A stretch of 52,272 bases of DNA, from positions 1 through 52,272 of the forward strand of contig ML986715.1 of the NCBI GenBank assembly GCA_010094045.1. The letters run 5' to 3'. Numbering within the stretch: position 1 is the stretch's first letter; each line of letters begins with the position of its first letter. The notes beneath the pieces are model-generated. The model was not told the origin of the DNA. It saw only the letters and a program-made list of their open reading frames with translations, and searched no databases. This DNA comes from Lojkania enalia (Eukaryota > Ascomycota > Dothideomycetes > Pleosporales). A program made the translations under genes and the position numbers. This document shows positions 1-15,059 of the stretch, in pieces.

Positions 1-2129
1 TTTAGGCTGGGCTGGGCTGGGTGGCTATGATGTTGTGTCGTGATGTGTGGTGTTTTCGGATCACAGTTTGGTGTGTGTGCTTGGTGAGTTGTGTACAAGT
101 GAGGTACTGACACGATTGTTGGGTATGCGTGCATGTTTTGGATATTGAACAATTTAATTGATTAGTAGGATGCTTGACATACTTGACTGAGGTTTACCGG
201 GTTCGTTGGGTTGGCGAGGGAATCGTGGTGTCATTTGATATCGTATTGTTAAGTCAAGTCAAGTCAGAATAGAATAGTACTGGAGAGAGATGTTCTCACA
301 TAACGACTCTGGCGTAAATGAAAGAGAAAATAAAAAAGAATAAAGTTTATTCTAATGGCTATATGGATTGGTATTGAGTGATTGGATGGCTACGTGTATG
401 ATGGGAAGAAATCTAGATCTTGATAGTGCAGCGAAGTAATTAGCGAAAGAAGATTGGAGGGTGGATGGCAGACTCGAGGGAAGAGGACTAAGCGTGGACC
501 CTGTCCTAGGCCTCGTGATCTTATAGTTTTGTCCGCATGTACCTACTCCATACAGCGCTTCTTCGGAGTAGAAATCCGTCCATATTTCATTACTCGAGGT
601 GCACGGACAGATTGTAAAAAATTATACTTTCTATATTCATAGATTGTACGTAGGTTGGGTCCATTTCTAAAGGAGTTTTGATAAGCTTTTTTTCTGGAAT
701 GCCAGAGCCGCGGAACTCGCGTGGCTTGCGGGGTAGGATAGTATGTGTGTATATACATACACGTGGACCGGGCACGGTGTATGCGGAATGCGGGAATGAT
801 ATGGGGGAGTGACATGCTGGATTCGGTTCATTTATTGATACATTTGCGGGGTGGATGAGAAGGGGCTGCGTGGCTGTCTGCTATTGGTGTTTTCGCGTGC
901 TGGATACGCATCGCGCTGGGAGGAATGCGTTATGGTCTGTCTTGCGGAAGAGCGCCTGTTGTTGTTGGGTGATGTGCTCGTGATCGGACGGGGAAAAGAA
1001 AACTTTTTAAGGTGGCCCCCCTGTAGGACCGCACGTAGAGGCGCAGTAGCATTCTCTTCCGGAATAGGAAATGTGGGAAGTTGGAGGGATATCGTGGAGA
1101 AGTGTGCGTCCAAGCGAAGCAAACAACATCCCGTCTATCGGTTTGACGACGAGGTACAAGGGTATGGGAAGGAAATGACCTACCTAATTGCCGGTTTCTT
1201 GTGCTATGCTTAGAGTGTCTTTCAATAATTTCATCGAAAGCGGGTATATCTCGCTCTGGTAGATCCTCGCATCCGATCGGATGCTGCGCCGGGCGTACTA
1301 CAGTCCGTGGGCGCTCTTGGAAATTAGACGCCTACCCCATCTCTCACGTTTCGTTTAGGATCCTCAAGGCTGCAAGAATGGGCCGAGAGGGAGCCCTAGA
1401 AGCGATCTGAAGACCCAGGGGTCACGATCCGTTGTGTTGGCTTGTCGGGCCATGCTGCGCTGATGCGCTGATGCGCGGGTGGGCTTGCGGCTGATGGGCC
1501 GAAGCCGTTGTGGAAGGGATGATGCTTGCTTTATAAAACTCCTAAATCGTTGTCCATTCCGCGTCTGGCATAACCGCGAGGAAAACGTACGGAATATGGG
1601 TCGGGCCAGCTGCTACTCCATAGTGAGAAATTGGCGAGGGTGAAACTAGAGGTTGATCACATCGCAGTCCATGTGTTGTGGGCGGCTAGATAGATGTGCG
1701 AGAAAGAGCGCTTTTGATTTCAACTTGGCTGTTCGATGGCTCTGTTGCTTTGGTAGCTGGCTGCATTTGACACCCTTCAGTTTCTAAGGTTGCACGACGG
1801 CTAGCCGCTGTGGCAACTGCATGGCGCGTTTCATGTCTTGACGGAGCATGAGCTATTTGCTATTTTGGATTTGTTTTTGGTTGTGTATTGGTATATAGAA
1901 TGGGTGGATAGAAAACTGGGAAAACTGGGGTTATTATAGCCATGATACCGTTCTGCGGCTCTTACAATATCTCTCCAAGCTATATCGACGTGTGGAAGCA
2001 CAGCACGCAGCTTTTTGTGATCAATTGGCGTCCTCGGATAGTCCAGATCAGGAGGCTCTCCGTTTGCGTGTGGTAGCTGGGCCAACCAACCACGTACCAC
2101 CAGAGCAAGTATCACAAAATGTCGTTACC

Positions 2130-2163
2130 ATGTGAAGACAATGTGAAGACGATGTGAAGATGC
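2130..2163. repeat. Short 12-bp tandem repeat (about 3 copies)
   Basis: Three near-identical units of the type ATGTGAAGACRA follow one another. It is a small minisatellite in intergenic DNA with no evident function. Confidence 0.7.
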
Positions 2164-3060
2164 AATCTCACGGTCAAAGCAACGCAAAGGCGCCGAGAGG
2201 ATGCGTTTTTGACGTGTACATCCCGAGAGACAAAAGACCTGGCCTTCAGAATTGCTTCTCCGGAATCATCTATATTATAAGAGGATGCCGAAATCAAACG
2301 ACATGACGGCGGCCCAAGTCAATTTCGGTTCCACCGCATACATGTCCGGTTTGACTGCTGTTCTGCACGCCATGGTACATAGTTGTTTTCTGCTCCACAA
2401 GGGTTCGGAACGGACGGCCAGCGTTTGGTGTACGTAGTCTAACAATAATGGACAGCATGCATAGCATGACGTGCCACCTACTCGCCGCGTCATGGAGTAG
2501 ATGGAGAGGCATCAAAACGTGCGCAACAAGGCTGGCGGCTGTACACGACTCGCAAGGCTGCTAATTTGCCGGTCAAGGCGGGCGCCGTTCAAGCTGCCGC
2601 GGGAGGGGGGCCGTGCAGCGGCGGACGCAAGCAGTGTAGAGGTCGCATGTGTCGTAGAGGCGTAGGCACACAGTCTCGGGTCTTTCTGGTCGCTAGGGGG
2701 TTTGGAGATGGCAGTGCCCAAACGGGAGCGAAGGACACGAGGCTGCCACTTGAAACAGATCTCCCGTCCAGATCAGTGGAAGTGCTATGTACGCTACTAC
2801 TGAGAAGAGAGACAAGGTGGTGGTGCCGGCGGAGATGAGAGCAGGGGGGAACGGCGACGACGCCAGTGCTGATTCGATTCGGAGGCGTGGGCGAGCCAGG
2901 GCCTTCCCGCAGTGTGTGGCACATTCTGCCCGTCCAAGTCCCCAGTCCCGGTGTCGTCTGCTCGTCCATGGCAGCAGGGAAGTTGGCAGCTCGGCGGCCG
3001 CTTGATTTGATCCAAAAGACAATTGTCGTCCCCAGCCCAAACAGTCCCAGCAGCCCCAGC

Positions 3061-3105
3061 AGTCCCAGTCCCAGTCCCAGTCCCAGTCCCAGTCCCAGTC
3101 CCAGT
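3061..3105. repeat. Hexanucleotide tandem repeat (AGTCCC)n upstream of STE20
   Basis: Seven perfect AGTCCC units followed by a half unit, preceded by imperfect related units from about 3042. It lies about 200 bp upstream of the kinase start codon, so length changes here could alter the promoter or 5' UTR; that is inference. The long minus-strand open frame across this area is a by-product of the six-base period. Confidence 0.85.
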
Positions 3106-3306
3106 TGTCGTCCCCATCCACCCGCAGCGCATCCCCCATCCGTTTCGCCAGCGTCGCCGGCAATCTGATTGAGCGCTGTAGCTGCAGGCCCGCGGTCGTA
3201 TCGTCGTGTCGCCGCCGTGCCCGTCCAGGTGCGTTGTCTGACCCCCAACGTGGTACCAGACTGGAGGAGGTTCCCTAGGCCGCCCTGGTGAGTGAGTGAG
3301 TGAGGT

Positions 3307-6346
<3,040 letters not shown>

Positions 6347-7748
6347 ATGCATTTCCTTTTGCAGTCGGGATGGTAAATCGAGATGGACGATTCCTGAGAT
6401 CTCATAGCACGGTCGCGGCTGAATATGGTACTCCTGGGTATTTGAGGCATGCATCGATCTTTGCAATCTCGACATGCGCTACCCGTCTACATTGAAACGG
6501 CTCTGTTCTTCTACATTTACGGTTCTGGAGTCACTCTAGGGACTTCTACCTTGGCCGCCCATTGACGCATGGCGCTTACAATTTTCGACGAGGATTTTGC
6601 AAGACTTGTCAGTTGGATTCTTCTTCTCGGCTGCTTTCCTAGGATGCGGCAAAAATGTATCCTCATATTACGGGGTTCCGGGCCGGATGGTGGGAACGAA
6701 TGACATTGCGTGGCGCCATCCACTTTCCCTATTTTCAGCCGAGACGCTTGATTATTGGCTGTTCTTTTTGGCATCTGGTATTTTGGCGAAGCAGGGGCAT
6801 GAACTATGGAGTGTTGGAGTGGTCCGGGTATTTACTCGATCTCCGACTCAGAAATTTCACGGTCTTGTGTTATCATCTCCTTTTGGTCTTGAGAGGTGCG
6901 AAAGCAATATTAATGCCCTCTACTTTCTAGTGTCTATACTTGGGGACGCATAGGCGGGGACTTGTGATTTGATAGGTATTGGCGGTATAGCTGGCATACA
7001 ACGAAAAGTCAATATCTCCGAGCATACTGCATCGGTCATGGAAAGGTCGATTTTGGGATCCCAAATACAAGTTGTATGATTTGTGTGCCTCGCCCTGACT
7101 CAAAGGCAGACAATAACGATGACGAGGCTCCCACAAGAGACGGCGGGATGGTCAAAAACATATTGAAAAGGCACTTCACCCCCACCCCCCTCCTACAGCC
7201 ACATTCACTTGAACATTCGCCGCGCAATGATTTAATGTGTTGTGTCCAGGCATCCCAGCTCGCGTTCCAATGTGCAGTCCTGTAAAGGTTTCCATCCTAC
7301 GGTCGATCTAACATTATTTGCTTGCCATGGATCCCTGTAGAGGAAAAATTGTAGATAGTCTAGGCATACGCACGCTATAGGTATTGCAATGTATTCCGCT
7401 AGGTGCCCCGACTTTTGTTCTTCGTTCGGGATATCGCACACCCGGAGACGTGAGCAAGGTGAACGGTTTGCGCCACACCGCCACGGCAGCTTTCGTTAAC
7501 GTAACGCAGATAGCGGCGGGGCGCTAATCCGTTTTCGGAGGGGTAGCCGCAGCCCAGCAAGCCGGAGACCATGTGCGCAAGACGACGACCTAGAGCTTGC
7601 GTCAACCTCATACAACAGGTAGCAGCCCGCCTTCAACCACCTCGACTGCCTCGCCTCTTCTGGAAAACACTCTTCTCTTCATACAAATTCTGCAGCCCCT
7701 CCCCTCCTTCGGTCTTAATATTCGCCATCCAGTGATCAGGCAGCGGAC
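6347..7748. other. Intergenic region between STE20 and HSE1
   Basis: Both neighbours are on the plus strand, so this should hold the STE20 3' UTR and terminator and the HSE1 promoter and 5' UTR. Open frames of up to 118 codons (for example 6597-6953) have no recognisable domain and no supporting gene structure. I see nothing else in it. Confidence 0.65.
7628..7718 (+). promoter_or_regulatory. Pyrimidine-rich tract upstream of the HSE1 start
   Basis: A C/T-rich stretch ends about 30 bp before the HSE1 ATG. CT-rich tracts close to transcription starts are typical of constitutively expressed genes in filamentous fungi, so this is a plausible core promoter or 5' UTR element. No TATA box is clear. 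Confidence 0.35.
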
Positions 7749-9860
7749 ATGTTCAGAGCTCAGGCGAACGCCTTTGACGATGTGGTCTCAAAGGCCACTG
7801 ACGAGAACTTGACTTCGGAGAACTGGGAATATATTCTTGTAAGCTCTAAAGAATACTTCCTGGCTGCGAGCATTACTGCTCCTTTTCTGGATAACGGCTC
7901 GACCCTATTACGTCGTCGCCAACGTTGAGACCTTGGCCAAGTCGCGATCATACTAGCACCAGGCTAACCACCATTCATAGGATGTCTGCGATAAAGTAGA
8001 GTCTTCGGAGAGCGGCCCCAAAGATGCTGTTGCGGCCATGATTAAGCGTCTCGCCCACCGCAACGCGAACGTTCAACTCTACACTCTCGAGCTTGCCAAC
8101 GCCCTCAGCCAAAACTGCGGCCTAAAAATGCACAAGGAGTTGGCCTCTAGGAGCTTCACCGAGGCGTTATTGCGGCTTGCGGCAGACCGAAACACACATC
8201 AGCAGGTTAAGACAAAGATACTAGAGCGCATGGCAGAGTGGACCGAAATGTTCTCGAGCAATCCTGATTTAGGAATCATGGAGAGCGCGTACATGAAACT
8301 GAAGACACAAAGTAGGTGAGAGTCGCATAGCGGGCAGGTGCACCATGCTAACTCAAAGACAGACCCAAACCTTCGGCCTCCCTCGAAACCTCAAAAGACG
8401 CAAATCACCGATGCCGACCGCCAGAAGGAAGAGGAGGAGCTTCAGATGGCGTTGGCGATGTCAATAAAGGAATCAAAGGCGTCCGCTCCATCTGCGGCTA
8501 AATCGAGAGCGCCCCAGGAGGCGCAAGATAGTTCACAGCCCACACAAGCCTCCCAAGCAGTTCCGTCCGGTACCACGGCGGCAACCGTTTCTCGGGTACG
8601 AGCGCTGTTTGATTTCCAGCCTTCAGAGCCCGGTGAACTGCAATTTCGAAAGGGCGATGTTATTGCGGTGCTGGAATCCGTGTATAAAGACTGGTGGAAG
8701 GGATCTCTTCGAGGGCACACTGGCATTTTTCCCCTGAATTATGTGGAAAAACTGCAGGATCCAACAGCCGAAGAGTTGGAGAGGGATGCGCAAACGGAGG
8801 CGGAAGTATTCGCCCAGATAAGAAACGTGGAGAAACTTCTAGCACTATTGAGCACAAGCTCACAAACTGGTGGAACTGACGTTCGAGATAACGAGGAGAT
8901 TACGGAGCTCTACCATTCGACGTTGGCTATTCGTCCGAAGCTGATTGAACTGATTGGAAAGTATTCGCAGAAGAAAGGTAAGTTTACCAACTCTCGGCCT
9001 CTCTATCTAACTGGAAGACAGATGACTTCACTCAGTTGAATGAAAAGTTCATCAAGGCCCGCCGAGATTATGAATCACTACTCGAGGCATCCATGTCGCA
9101 ACCACAACAGCCTGCCTACGGCCGTCCGTATGGCTATAACGCACCACCCGTCAGTGGCTATTCCGGATACGCCCCGACTTCTCCCACCCCGCAACAGGAG
9201 CCTAACCGGTACAATTATGGTGGAGTACCTCCTGCTTCAGCACAGGAACCTCCCTCACAGTATCCCCCTGCGCAATCGAATCCAGCATTCTTTATGGTGC
9301 CACCAAATCAGCAGCGTCCCCAACAACAAACTCCGAAACCAGCTCCAACCGGTGACTCATATGCATCTCCTCAGGGAAGAATGACATCCGCTAGGCCACA
9401 GAGCTTTGCACCTCAGGAACTAGCAACCGGGCACTATGATTCACCAGTCGATAACCGCCACTCGTTTGCCGCACCTAGCCAACCTCAAGGCCCACCTTCA
9501 GTACCACAGGGTTACGATTATTCTCAAGCGTCTCAGCCTCCAGGTGGGTACCCGCAGCCGACCAATGCTCCTTCTCAGCCCCTACCGTCAGGTCCACAAC
9601 CCCCATATGAACAAGTTTCTGGTTACCAGCAACCAGCCCCACATGAACACCAAGCACCATCAGACCCGTACTCGCAACCACCAGCGCAAGGAAACTACAC
9701 ATATCCCCCGGCACAACCTAACCATGCCACATCAGGGCCTCCTTCGACCTCAAGCCCTCCACTGGCCGCGCAGGGTTACCTACCATATCGGCCCGGTGGA
9801 CAGGGACCGAGTGCGTCGGCGCCAGTCGGAGGGGGGGGAGATGAGGGTTACTACAAATGA
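7749..9860 (+). CDS. hse1: Class E VPS protein HSE1 (STAM homologue, ESCRT-0 subunit), four exons
   Basis: Predicted 624-aa subunit of ESCRT-0, which with Vps27 binds ubiquitinated cargo on endosomes and starts sorting into multivesicular bodies. Exons: 7749-7838, 7981-8311, 8363-8977, 9022-9860; all introns are GT-AG, the last only 44 bp. Domains in order: VHS (about 8-140, starting FDDVVSKATDENLTSENWEY), a ubiquitin-interacting motif (EEEELQMALAMSIKES, 163-178), SH3 (about 217-275, with ALFDF, DWWKG and GIFPLNYV), a GAT-like helical region (about 285-375), then a long P/Q/Y/S-rich disordered tail. The splice joins restore conserved text: TQ-NPNLRPPSKP across intron 2 and QKK-DDFTQLNEKF across intron 3. 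Length and domain order match fungal HSE1 proteins. It lies 1.4 kb downstream of STE20 on the same strand, with no sign that the two are functionally linked. Confidence 0.95.
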
Positions 9861-10581
9861 TAATGGTAAGGAAGGATGAAAGCTTTCTTGTTGGATCGGA
9901 TCGTATTAGATGGAATTGTTGATGTATGAGTATATGGTTTCTATTTCTTGGAGGATGGTGTAGGAGAGGGAATGGGAAGGAAAGGGATGAAATGAGATGA
10001 AATGAAAAATGAGGGAGGATAGCTTGGCTACCATATATGTATGAAAGATACCATAATCAAGCACGTTTTGTTTCTATAAGATGTATATGCAGATATTTGT
10101 GATATTTGATTTGTGAGGTTTGGTATTGGGATGGTGAAATTTTACATGGATCTTGGCATGCCAATTTTTTTTTTATTTTTTATTTTTTTGGGAAGGGGAA
10201 GGGGTAAGATGAGGAGTTGGGGATAATAGGTAGGCGCTAAACTATAGAGTAGTGCTGTATCTAGGCTTGGAAGGGCAGTAAATTCCTTGATGCTAAAAGT
10301 CTAGTAATTAAAGAGGAGGGGGGGGGTCGAGGGCCAAGGTGGGGAAGGAGAATCTTTGTGAAATCATTCGAGACGAGTAGGTTAGTTTAGGTTTTTCTTG
10401 CTACGGTACAGGTTAATATTAATCGGGCGTATGTTTTAGGAAGGATATATATATGTATATATATTAGAACATAAGTAAAGAAAATAGGTAAAATTTATAT
10501 CTATATAAACACATTGGGATGAAATTAAATCCAATGACGAGAAATAATCTTGCTCACTAATTATCCCTCCTTATGCACCTC
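9861..10581. other. Intergenic 3' region of HSE1
   Basis: T/A-rich with low-complexity runs: a T-rich stretch near 10165-10190, a G-run near 10315-10327 and TATATA-type sequence near 10447-10465. It probably contains the HSE1 3' UTR and the convergent 3' end of the minus-strand gene that follows. No open frame of note. Confidence 0.6.
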
Positions 10582-11121
10582 CTAACCCATTTCTACGCCC
10601 TGATCCCGATCCCGCCATTCATGCGACTCCCCACCCTTAAACAGAACATATTCCGTCCCATCTGCAACACAGTAGCCCCCCTCCAACTCCCCTTCGCTCA
10701 AGATTTCTTTAAATTTCCGCACACCCATGTCCCAGCTAAACTCCACAGTGCACTCGTATCCGATGAACGTCGCGGCCCGGATCCTGTACACCCATGGAAT
10801 GGATTTTTGGGGGTTAGAGTATGTGGGGAGCAGGACGGTGCCGACCAAGGGTTTTCTGGATAATATGCCTCAGGCCGCCGTAGTGTCGTTGCCGTAGAAC
10901 ATGGTGAAGATAGAGGTTGCGCCGCTATTGAACTGGGATTCTGGGGGGAGTATCTCGGTTTCTTGGGGTGTGCAGGAGCCGAGGTAGCAACGGGCTAGAT
11001 GGGAAATTAGGGAGTTGTGAGGTTTTTGAGGGAGGATGAGGATTGAGGTGGTGAGGAGGGTAAGGTGGGGGAGGAGGGGGAGGAGGGGGAGGAGAGGGAA
11101 GAGGGAGAGGGGGTTTAGCAT
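10582..11121 (-). pseudogene. Probable small secreted protein gene with an in-frame TGA
   Basis: Read on the minus strand from ATG 11121-11119, one frame runs 179 codons to TAG at 10584-10582, broken only by TGA at 10872-10870 (codon 84). The first 30 or so residues form a Leu/Pro-rich hydrophobic segment (MLNPLSLFPLLPLLPLLPHL, then TLLTTSILIL) that looks like a signal peptide. Four cysteines follow, at 45, 50, 124 and 151, enough for two disulfides. The half after the stop (IPWVYRIRAATFIGYECTVE and on) has normal protein-like composition. No GT-AG intron that removes the TGA is evident. It could be a recent pseudogene, a sequencing error or a truncated 83-aa protein. I do not recognise the family. 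It lies at the edge of the repeat block, a setting where fungal effector-like genes often sit; a role in secretion is inference. Confidence 0.45.
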
Positions 11122-11649
11122 TTGGGGGGTTTGTTTGCGTTGGTGTTTGGATGATACAGTGTCAGCGTTGTAGGGTTTGAAGTGTATTAGATATTGTTTT
11201 GTGCGGTCGATGCTAGGGTGTTTATATAAATAGATGGTTGGTGTATAGGTATGTAGGTAAGTGAACGGGTAGAGGTTAAAAATACATGTGTTGACAATGG
11301 CATTGTATAAATCTGAACGGATTAACTTTTTTTCTCTGCTATTCAGGATAGACAAAGAAAATATTGGTGCATGGTGGTCGACGAACTGGTCGAGACAAAG
11401 AAATAAAAGGTGAGGATTGACCTTGTGTTGCACGCTCCACCTCCTATCGCTCTTAGAGGGTAGACGCTGCAACTCACCACAAATAACGCGGCCTCTATCC
11501 GATGTGGGCTTCCTAGTTACTTCTCTCTGTGCCAGGCCTAATTGAAGTCCGGATGCTAGAGGTGAATTGGGCTTCTAATGAGTAGCCAAGTAAGTATGAG
11601 GGTGGTGTCATGGATTAAATTAGGTTCTCGAAATTAACAATTATGAATA

Positions 11650-11870
11650 GTTACAAAGAGCTCAATCTAAGTTAGTTAAGGAAATCTATCAACTTGTATA
11701 GAAAACTTCTCTTGGGGCCGAGCCCTGGTATCCTGTCTCGTTCTGTTGCTAAGAATGACATGATGTACCTACCATAGTCACATGGACAGGTTATGCTAAG
11801 CCTCGTTACCCAGCTAATCATCATTCCCGTTCTCGCATTTCTACTGCTCACTATATGATTAGGTGATATT
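11650..11870. repeat. Diverged LTR-like direct repeat, copy 1
   Basis: Aligns in the same orientation with about 12590-12830. Shared blocks include GGAAATCTATCAACTT at 11680 and 12613, and a later block around CCTCGTTA. The pair is diverged by substitutions and indels. Two same-strand copies about 0.9 kb apart suit the LTRs of a short, decayed retroelement or two solo LTRs. Confidence 0.55.
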
Positions 11871-12027
11871 CAGGCTGGAGGGCTCCTGCTACCCTCGCCC
11901 CATAGGTCCAACCTCTTGACATATTGTATCTATAACGCCTTGAGCCCCGCAGCCTTGCGATCAAACTCAACCTTGGCCATGTCTCCACCCAACTCTCCGA
12001 GAACACATACAGGGTTCGCCACTTCAC

Positions 12028-12051
12028 GTGTGTGTGTGTGTGTGTGTGTGT
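12028..12051. repeat. (GT)12 microsatellite
   Basis: Twelve uninterrupted GT dinucleotides. It lies where TpG is otherwise being lost, so it marks DNA not yet strongly mutated. Confidence 0.95.
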
Positions 12052-12589
12052 ATTCTATTATGGCCATGCACCCTATAGGAATGGGCCATTACGAAGCACC
12101 AGCTATATACAATCTACTTTCTTATGCCTGCTCCATTTCAGAAGCTAACTATGAGACCTGCTAATCCAATGCCTAACTCCATGCTCAACAAAGGAAATAA
12201 AAGGAAAGTAATATACTACCGTGTATAGGACAAGCTATATAGCTAGTTAAGGCCTTGTGTCTGTAGGGTATTTCTAGTATTATACGCCTCTTAATTAGTA
12301 GCGTACTAGCCGAGGCGCGTTTATAGATAGCTTATTATTCTACATCTATAGAGTAGAAGAGAGGATCCTCAGCTGCCTCTACTTATCTATGTTACTAACC
12401 TATGTACCGCTAGTACATGTAACGACCGCCGTTGCAGTCGTACACACACCTGGGCCTTATTTGCGTTAGGTTGGTTAGAGGTGGTGGCTTCAGTGATAAG
12501 AGAGTATTAGGATCGCCGGTTCTTCGAATGTAACGAATATATTCTTAGAAGTCTAATGTGGTAACGAGACCGATGTCTTGCGAGAATAA

Positions 12590-12830
12590 CTACACAGGAC
12601 CCAATCTATAGAGGAAATCTATCAACTTATATAGAAAGGTCCAAGACCGCTAAGCCTAGCTTGTCGGGTCTGTTAGGTTTGTCCTGCTCCTACTTAGCAC
12701 CAGGACACCTAGGACATACCTGCTACTGTCACATGCATAGGTTGTGCTATGCCTCGTTATCTAACCAATTATCTCCCCAGTTCCCGCAGTCCTACTGCTT
12801 ACTGTCCGATGGTTGGTCTATAACATAAGT
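12590..12830. repeat. Diverged LTR-like direct repeat, copy 2
   Basis: Second copy of the repeat at 11650-11870. It starts close to a short T/G-rich stretch and ends near 12830. See copy 1. Confidence 0.55.
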
Positions 12831-13389
12831 GGCTGATGTTAGATCAAGCCCTAGCTATAGAGGCAGTGCCTCTTAGCGTTCTGTGTTTATAACACCCGCT
12901 CCCCCCTCTATAGGTTCGTCCTGAATCTCTTTAATCTATTACCTTACCCATTCTATCTGGGTATAGTATCCTACTGTTTCTAGTAGCTCATTCCAGCTTC
13001 TGATATATTCTATATAGGTATACTATAGTACTATATCTATATTTTTCCGTTCCGGGGTTGGTGCTTTATATATTCCGGTGGGTCCTACTTAACTTGCAAG
13101 TATAGCTCTGTTCTTCCTTTTCTTCTTCTTCTACTATACTAAGGGTTTAACGCGAAAACACCTCTATCTGTAACTATTATACTAGTTATTTAATCCTTTC
13201 TCTAGGTATTATAATAGATCTGTCTTACTGTTATTTAAACTGATAGTCTGTAAACCGCAACTATTATAATAATACTGCTCTTTCTTCTATATATAGAGAG
13301 TGCCTTTCTCGAAACCTATCTTATAATCTTTCTCTAACTAAGGGTATACTTTGTCGTTTTATTTCGAATATTTTAAATGCCTATTCTAA

Positions 13390-13760
13390 TCTTACTTCTA
13401 CGTAACATAAGGCTGTAAGTACTACTTATACCGAGCTGGAGGCTAAAGAGGAGGAGACCTATTATCTTAAGGACCTTATTTACTATTATAAAACTGCTGT
13501 CTAATATTACTATAAGGCCTATACTTATATTTCTTATCTTGAGAAACGTGTTCGCTCTTTAAAGGGGTATAGTCTAGATCTTAGGAAATGAGAGGTGAAG
13601 TCGATAGAAGAGTAAGAGAAGTTGGAGGAAGAGGAGAGGAGGTCCGCCGGGTCTAAGGCGCCCTCTACTATTATTCCGAGTTCTATACAAGAGGCTCCTT
13701 CTATATTACTACCGCTATTACTTTCTAACTAGGCTCTTCTTAATAACCTATTATTCTAGC
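13390..13760 (+). pseudogene. Gag-like or other coding fragment with coiled-coil character (tentative)
   Basis: A plus-strand frame reads TELEAKEEETYYLKDLIYYY, later ISYLEKRVRSLKG and EKLEEEERRSAGSK, with only a few stops, all explicable by RIP. The charged, heptad-like pattern resembles the N-terminal Gag coiled coils of fungal gypsy elements. It could equally be a captured gene fragment, and no family is identified. Confidence 0.3.
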
Positions 13761-13949
13761 CTTCTAGTAAAACTCCTTTAGCTTTATAGTACAATTGGTT
13801 AGATTTTATACTAGTTCCTATAAACTTTCCTCTTATAGGTATCCTTCCTATTTTACTAGATACTTCTACTAATATCTAAACCGCTATTTTACTAGTATAT
13901 ATTCTACTTTATATTTCTATTCTAGTTCTATATCTATAGCTTCTTATAG

Positions 13950-14672
13950 TAGTATATTATCTAGTACTAGTTCTAGTCTTAACTTATAAAATACTAGGTG
14001 TATTTTTATATTACTTAGTAGCCTTAATTTAAAATTTATAGATCTAATCTATTCTTTAATTAAAAATAGTCCTATTCTTTTATAATCTAACCTTTTTATA
14101 GATTTCCTAGTCTTTAAGTTTTTTATTAATAAGAAAACTTTACCACTTTTTTTAAAGGTTAGTTTTTTAACCTTTAATTTATTAGCTTATTCTACTATTT
14201 TAAAGTTTTTTAACTAAATCTTTTCCTTAAGCTAATTATAGATTTCTTTTATTTCCTTAGCTTTCTAGTTTACTAAGTAGAACTGGAGATTCTTTTTCGT
14301 TCTATTCCTAATATATAATAGCTTTCTATTTATAGTTAGCTTTAAAAGGTATTATCTCTATTATACTCTAGATTATTCTATTATAAGCTATCTATACTAT
14401 AAGTAATAATTTAATCTAATTATCTTATTATTTATTAATATATATTTTTAAATACGTTTCTAGATTCTAGTTAATTTATTCTATCTAACTATTAATTTAT
14501 AAATAGAAGCTAGTTAATATTTATTATTAAATTCTTATTTTTTTTATTTATTCTTACTAGTATTTAAATATAGATAATTTATCTCTATCTAAAATAATAT
14601 TTTTTAGAACTTCGTATTTTATACATATTATATATATTAACTTATATACTAGTTTAGATACTATTATTAATA
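13950..14672 (-). pseudogene. Ty3/gypsy integrase C-terminal remnant
   Basis: On the minus strand, in order of reading, there is an LTSFYL-INS motif near 14530-14490 (RIP form of STSYHPQTDGQ from the integrase core). Further on, near 14130-13960, comes text like KNLKTRKSIKRLDYKRIGLF then NIKIHLVFY. This corresponds to the integrase GPF/Y region (KNLKTKRPSKKLDYKRIGPF and IHPVFHVS) of chromovirus-type gypsy elements. Many stops. The remnant is cut on its right by DNA element B1. Confidence 0.65.
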
Positions 14673-15059
14673 TACTTTATAAGTAAGCAGCTTATATAAA
14701 TAAGCGGTCTATTCTATTACTAAAATATAATAACGAAATAATAAGAATATAGTTTAAAATAAGAATTAAGTAAACTTAGCTCTTTTAATTACTAAAAGAG
14801 GTTAAATAAATAGTAAAAGATATACTATTTTAATATTTAATATAATTTAAATAACCCTATACTAATAATATATTAGAATCCGTTTATAGTATAATTATAA
14901 GCCTAATTTAAAGAAACTAATAAAATTTAAAGAGGAGGTTATTATTTAATATATATTTAACATAGATTCGCGAGAATTTATACCTACTTTAGCTACTATA
15001 TAAGATATAGTTAATAACTTACTTACTAAATATAGTATAAACTAGATTAGTATATAATA

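Larger units (their letters stand above)
1..3306. other. Gene-poor upstream region, including the STE20 5' flank
   Basis: GC-balanced DNA without RIP-like bias. Open frames of 60-220 codons occur on both strands, but none shows a recognisable domain, a consistent exon structure or fungal-like composition, and the longest (2589-3248, -) simply reads through a hexamer repeat. The last part, roughly 2.5-3.3 kb, is rich in C-runs and short tandem repeats, and presumably holds the promoter and 5' UTR of the kinase gene at 3307. Short repeats include GGCTG units at the very start and a 12-bp repeat near 2130. A diverged or lineage-specific small gene cannot be excluded; the minus-strand frame at 1831-2115 is the least unlikely candidate but I do not recognise it. 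Confidence 0.6.
11122..12900. other. Transition zone between gene region and AT-rich repeat block
   Basis: Base composition shifts gradually towards AT and TpA. It contains the two diverged repeat copies listed separately and a GT microsatellite. No supportable gene: the frame at 11916-12164 reads through the GT repeat. Confidence 0.6.

Noticed and set aside
851..1213. 120-codon plus-strand frame in the first kilobase
   Set aside because: Low-complexity, no recognisable motif, no exon context and overlapped by an antisense frame of similar length.
2589..3248. 219-codon minus-strand open frame with GLGLGL-type repeats
   Set aside because: It arises from the AGTCCC hexamer array; no stop occurs in a six-base period, and overlapping frames on both strands are open too. 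No domain.
6597..6953. 118-codon plus-strand frame between STE20 and HSE1
   Set aside because: No family resemblance, and another plus-strand frame of similar size overlaps it; best read as 3' UTR or intergenic sequence.
10870..11472. 200-codon minus-strand frame taken as a whole
   Set aside because: The part upstream of 11121 is untranslated-looking sequence. The signal-peptide-like start at 11121 and continuation past the TGA give a better gene model.
12470..12560. tRNA-like text with a possible T-loop (GGTTCTTCGAATG)
   Set aside because: No complete cloverleaf, no acceptor pairing and no clear anticodon arm; more likely part of the repeat next to 12590.
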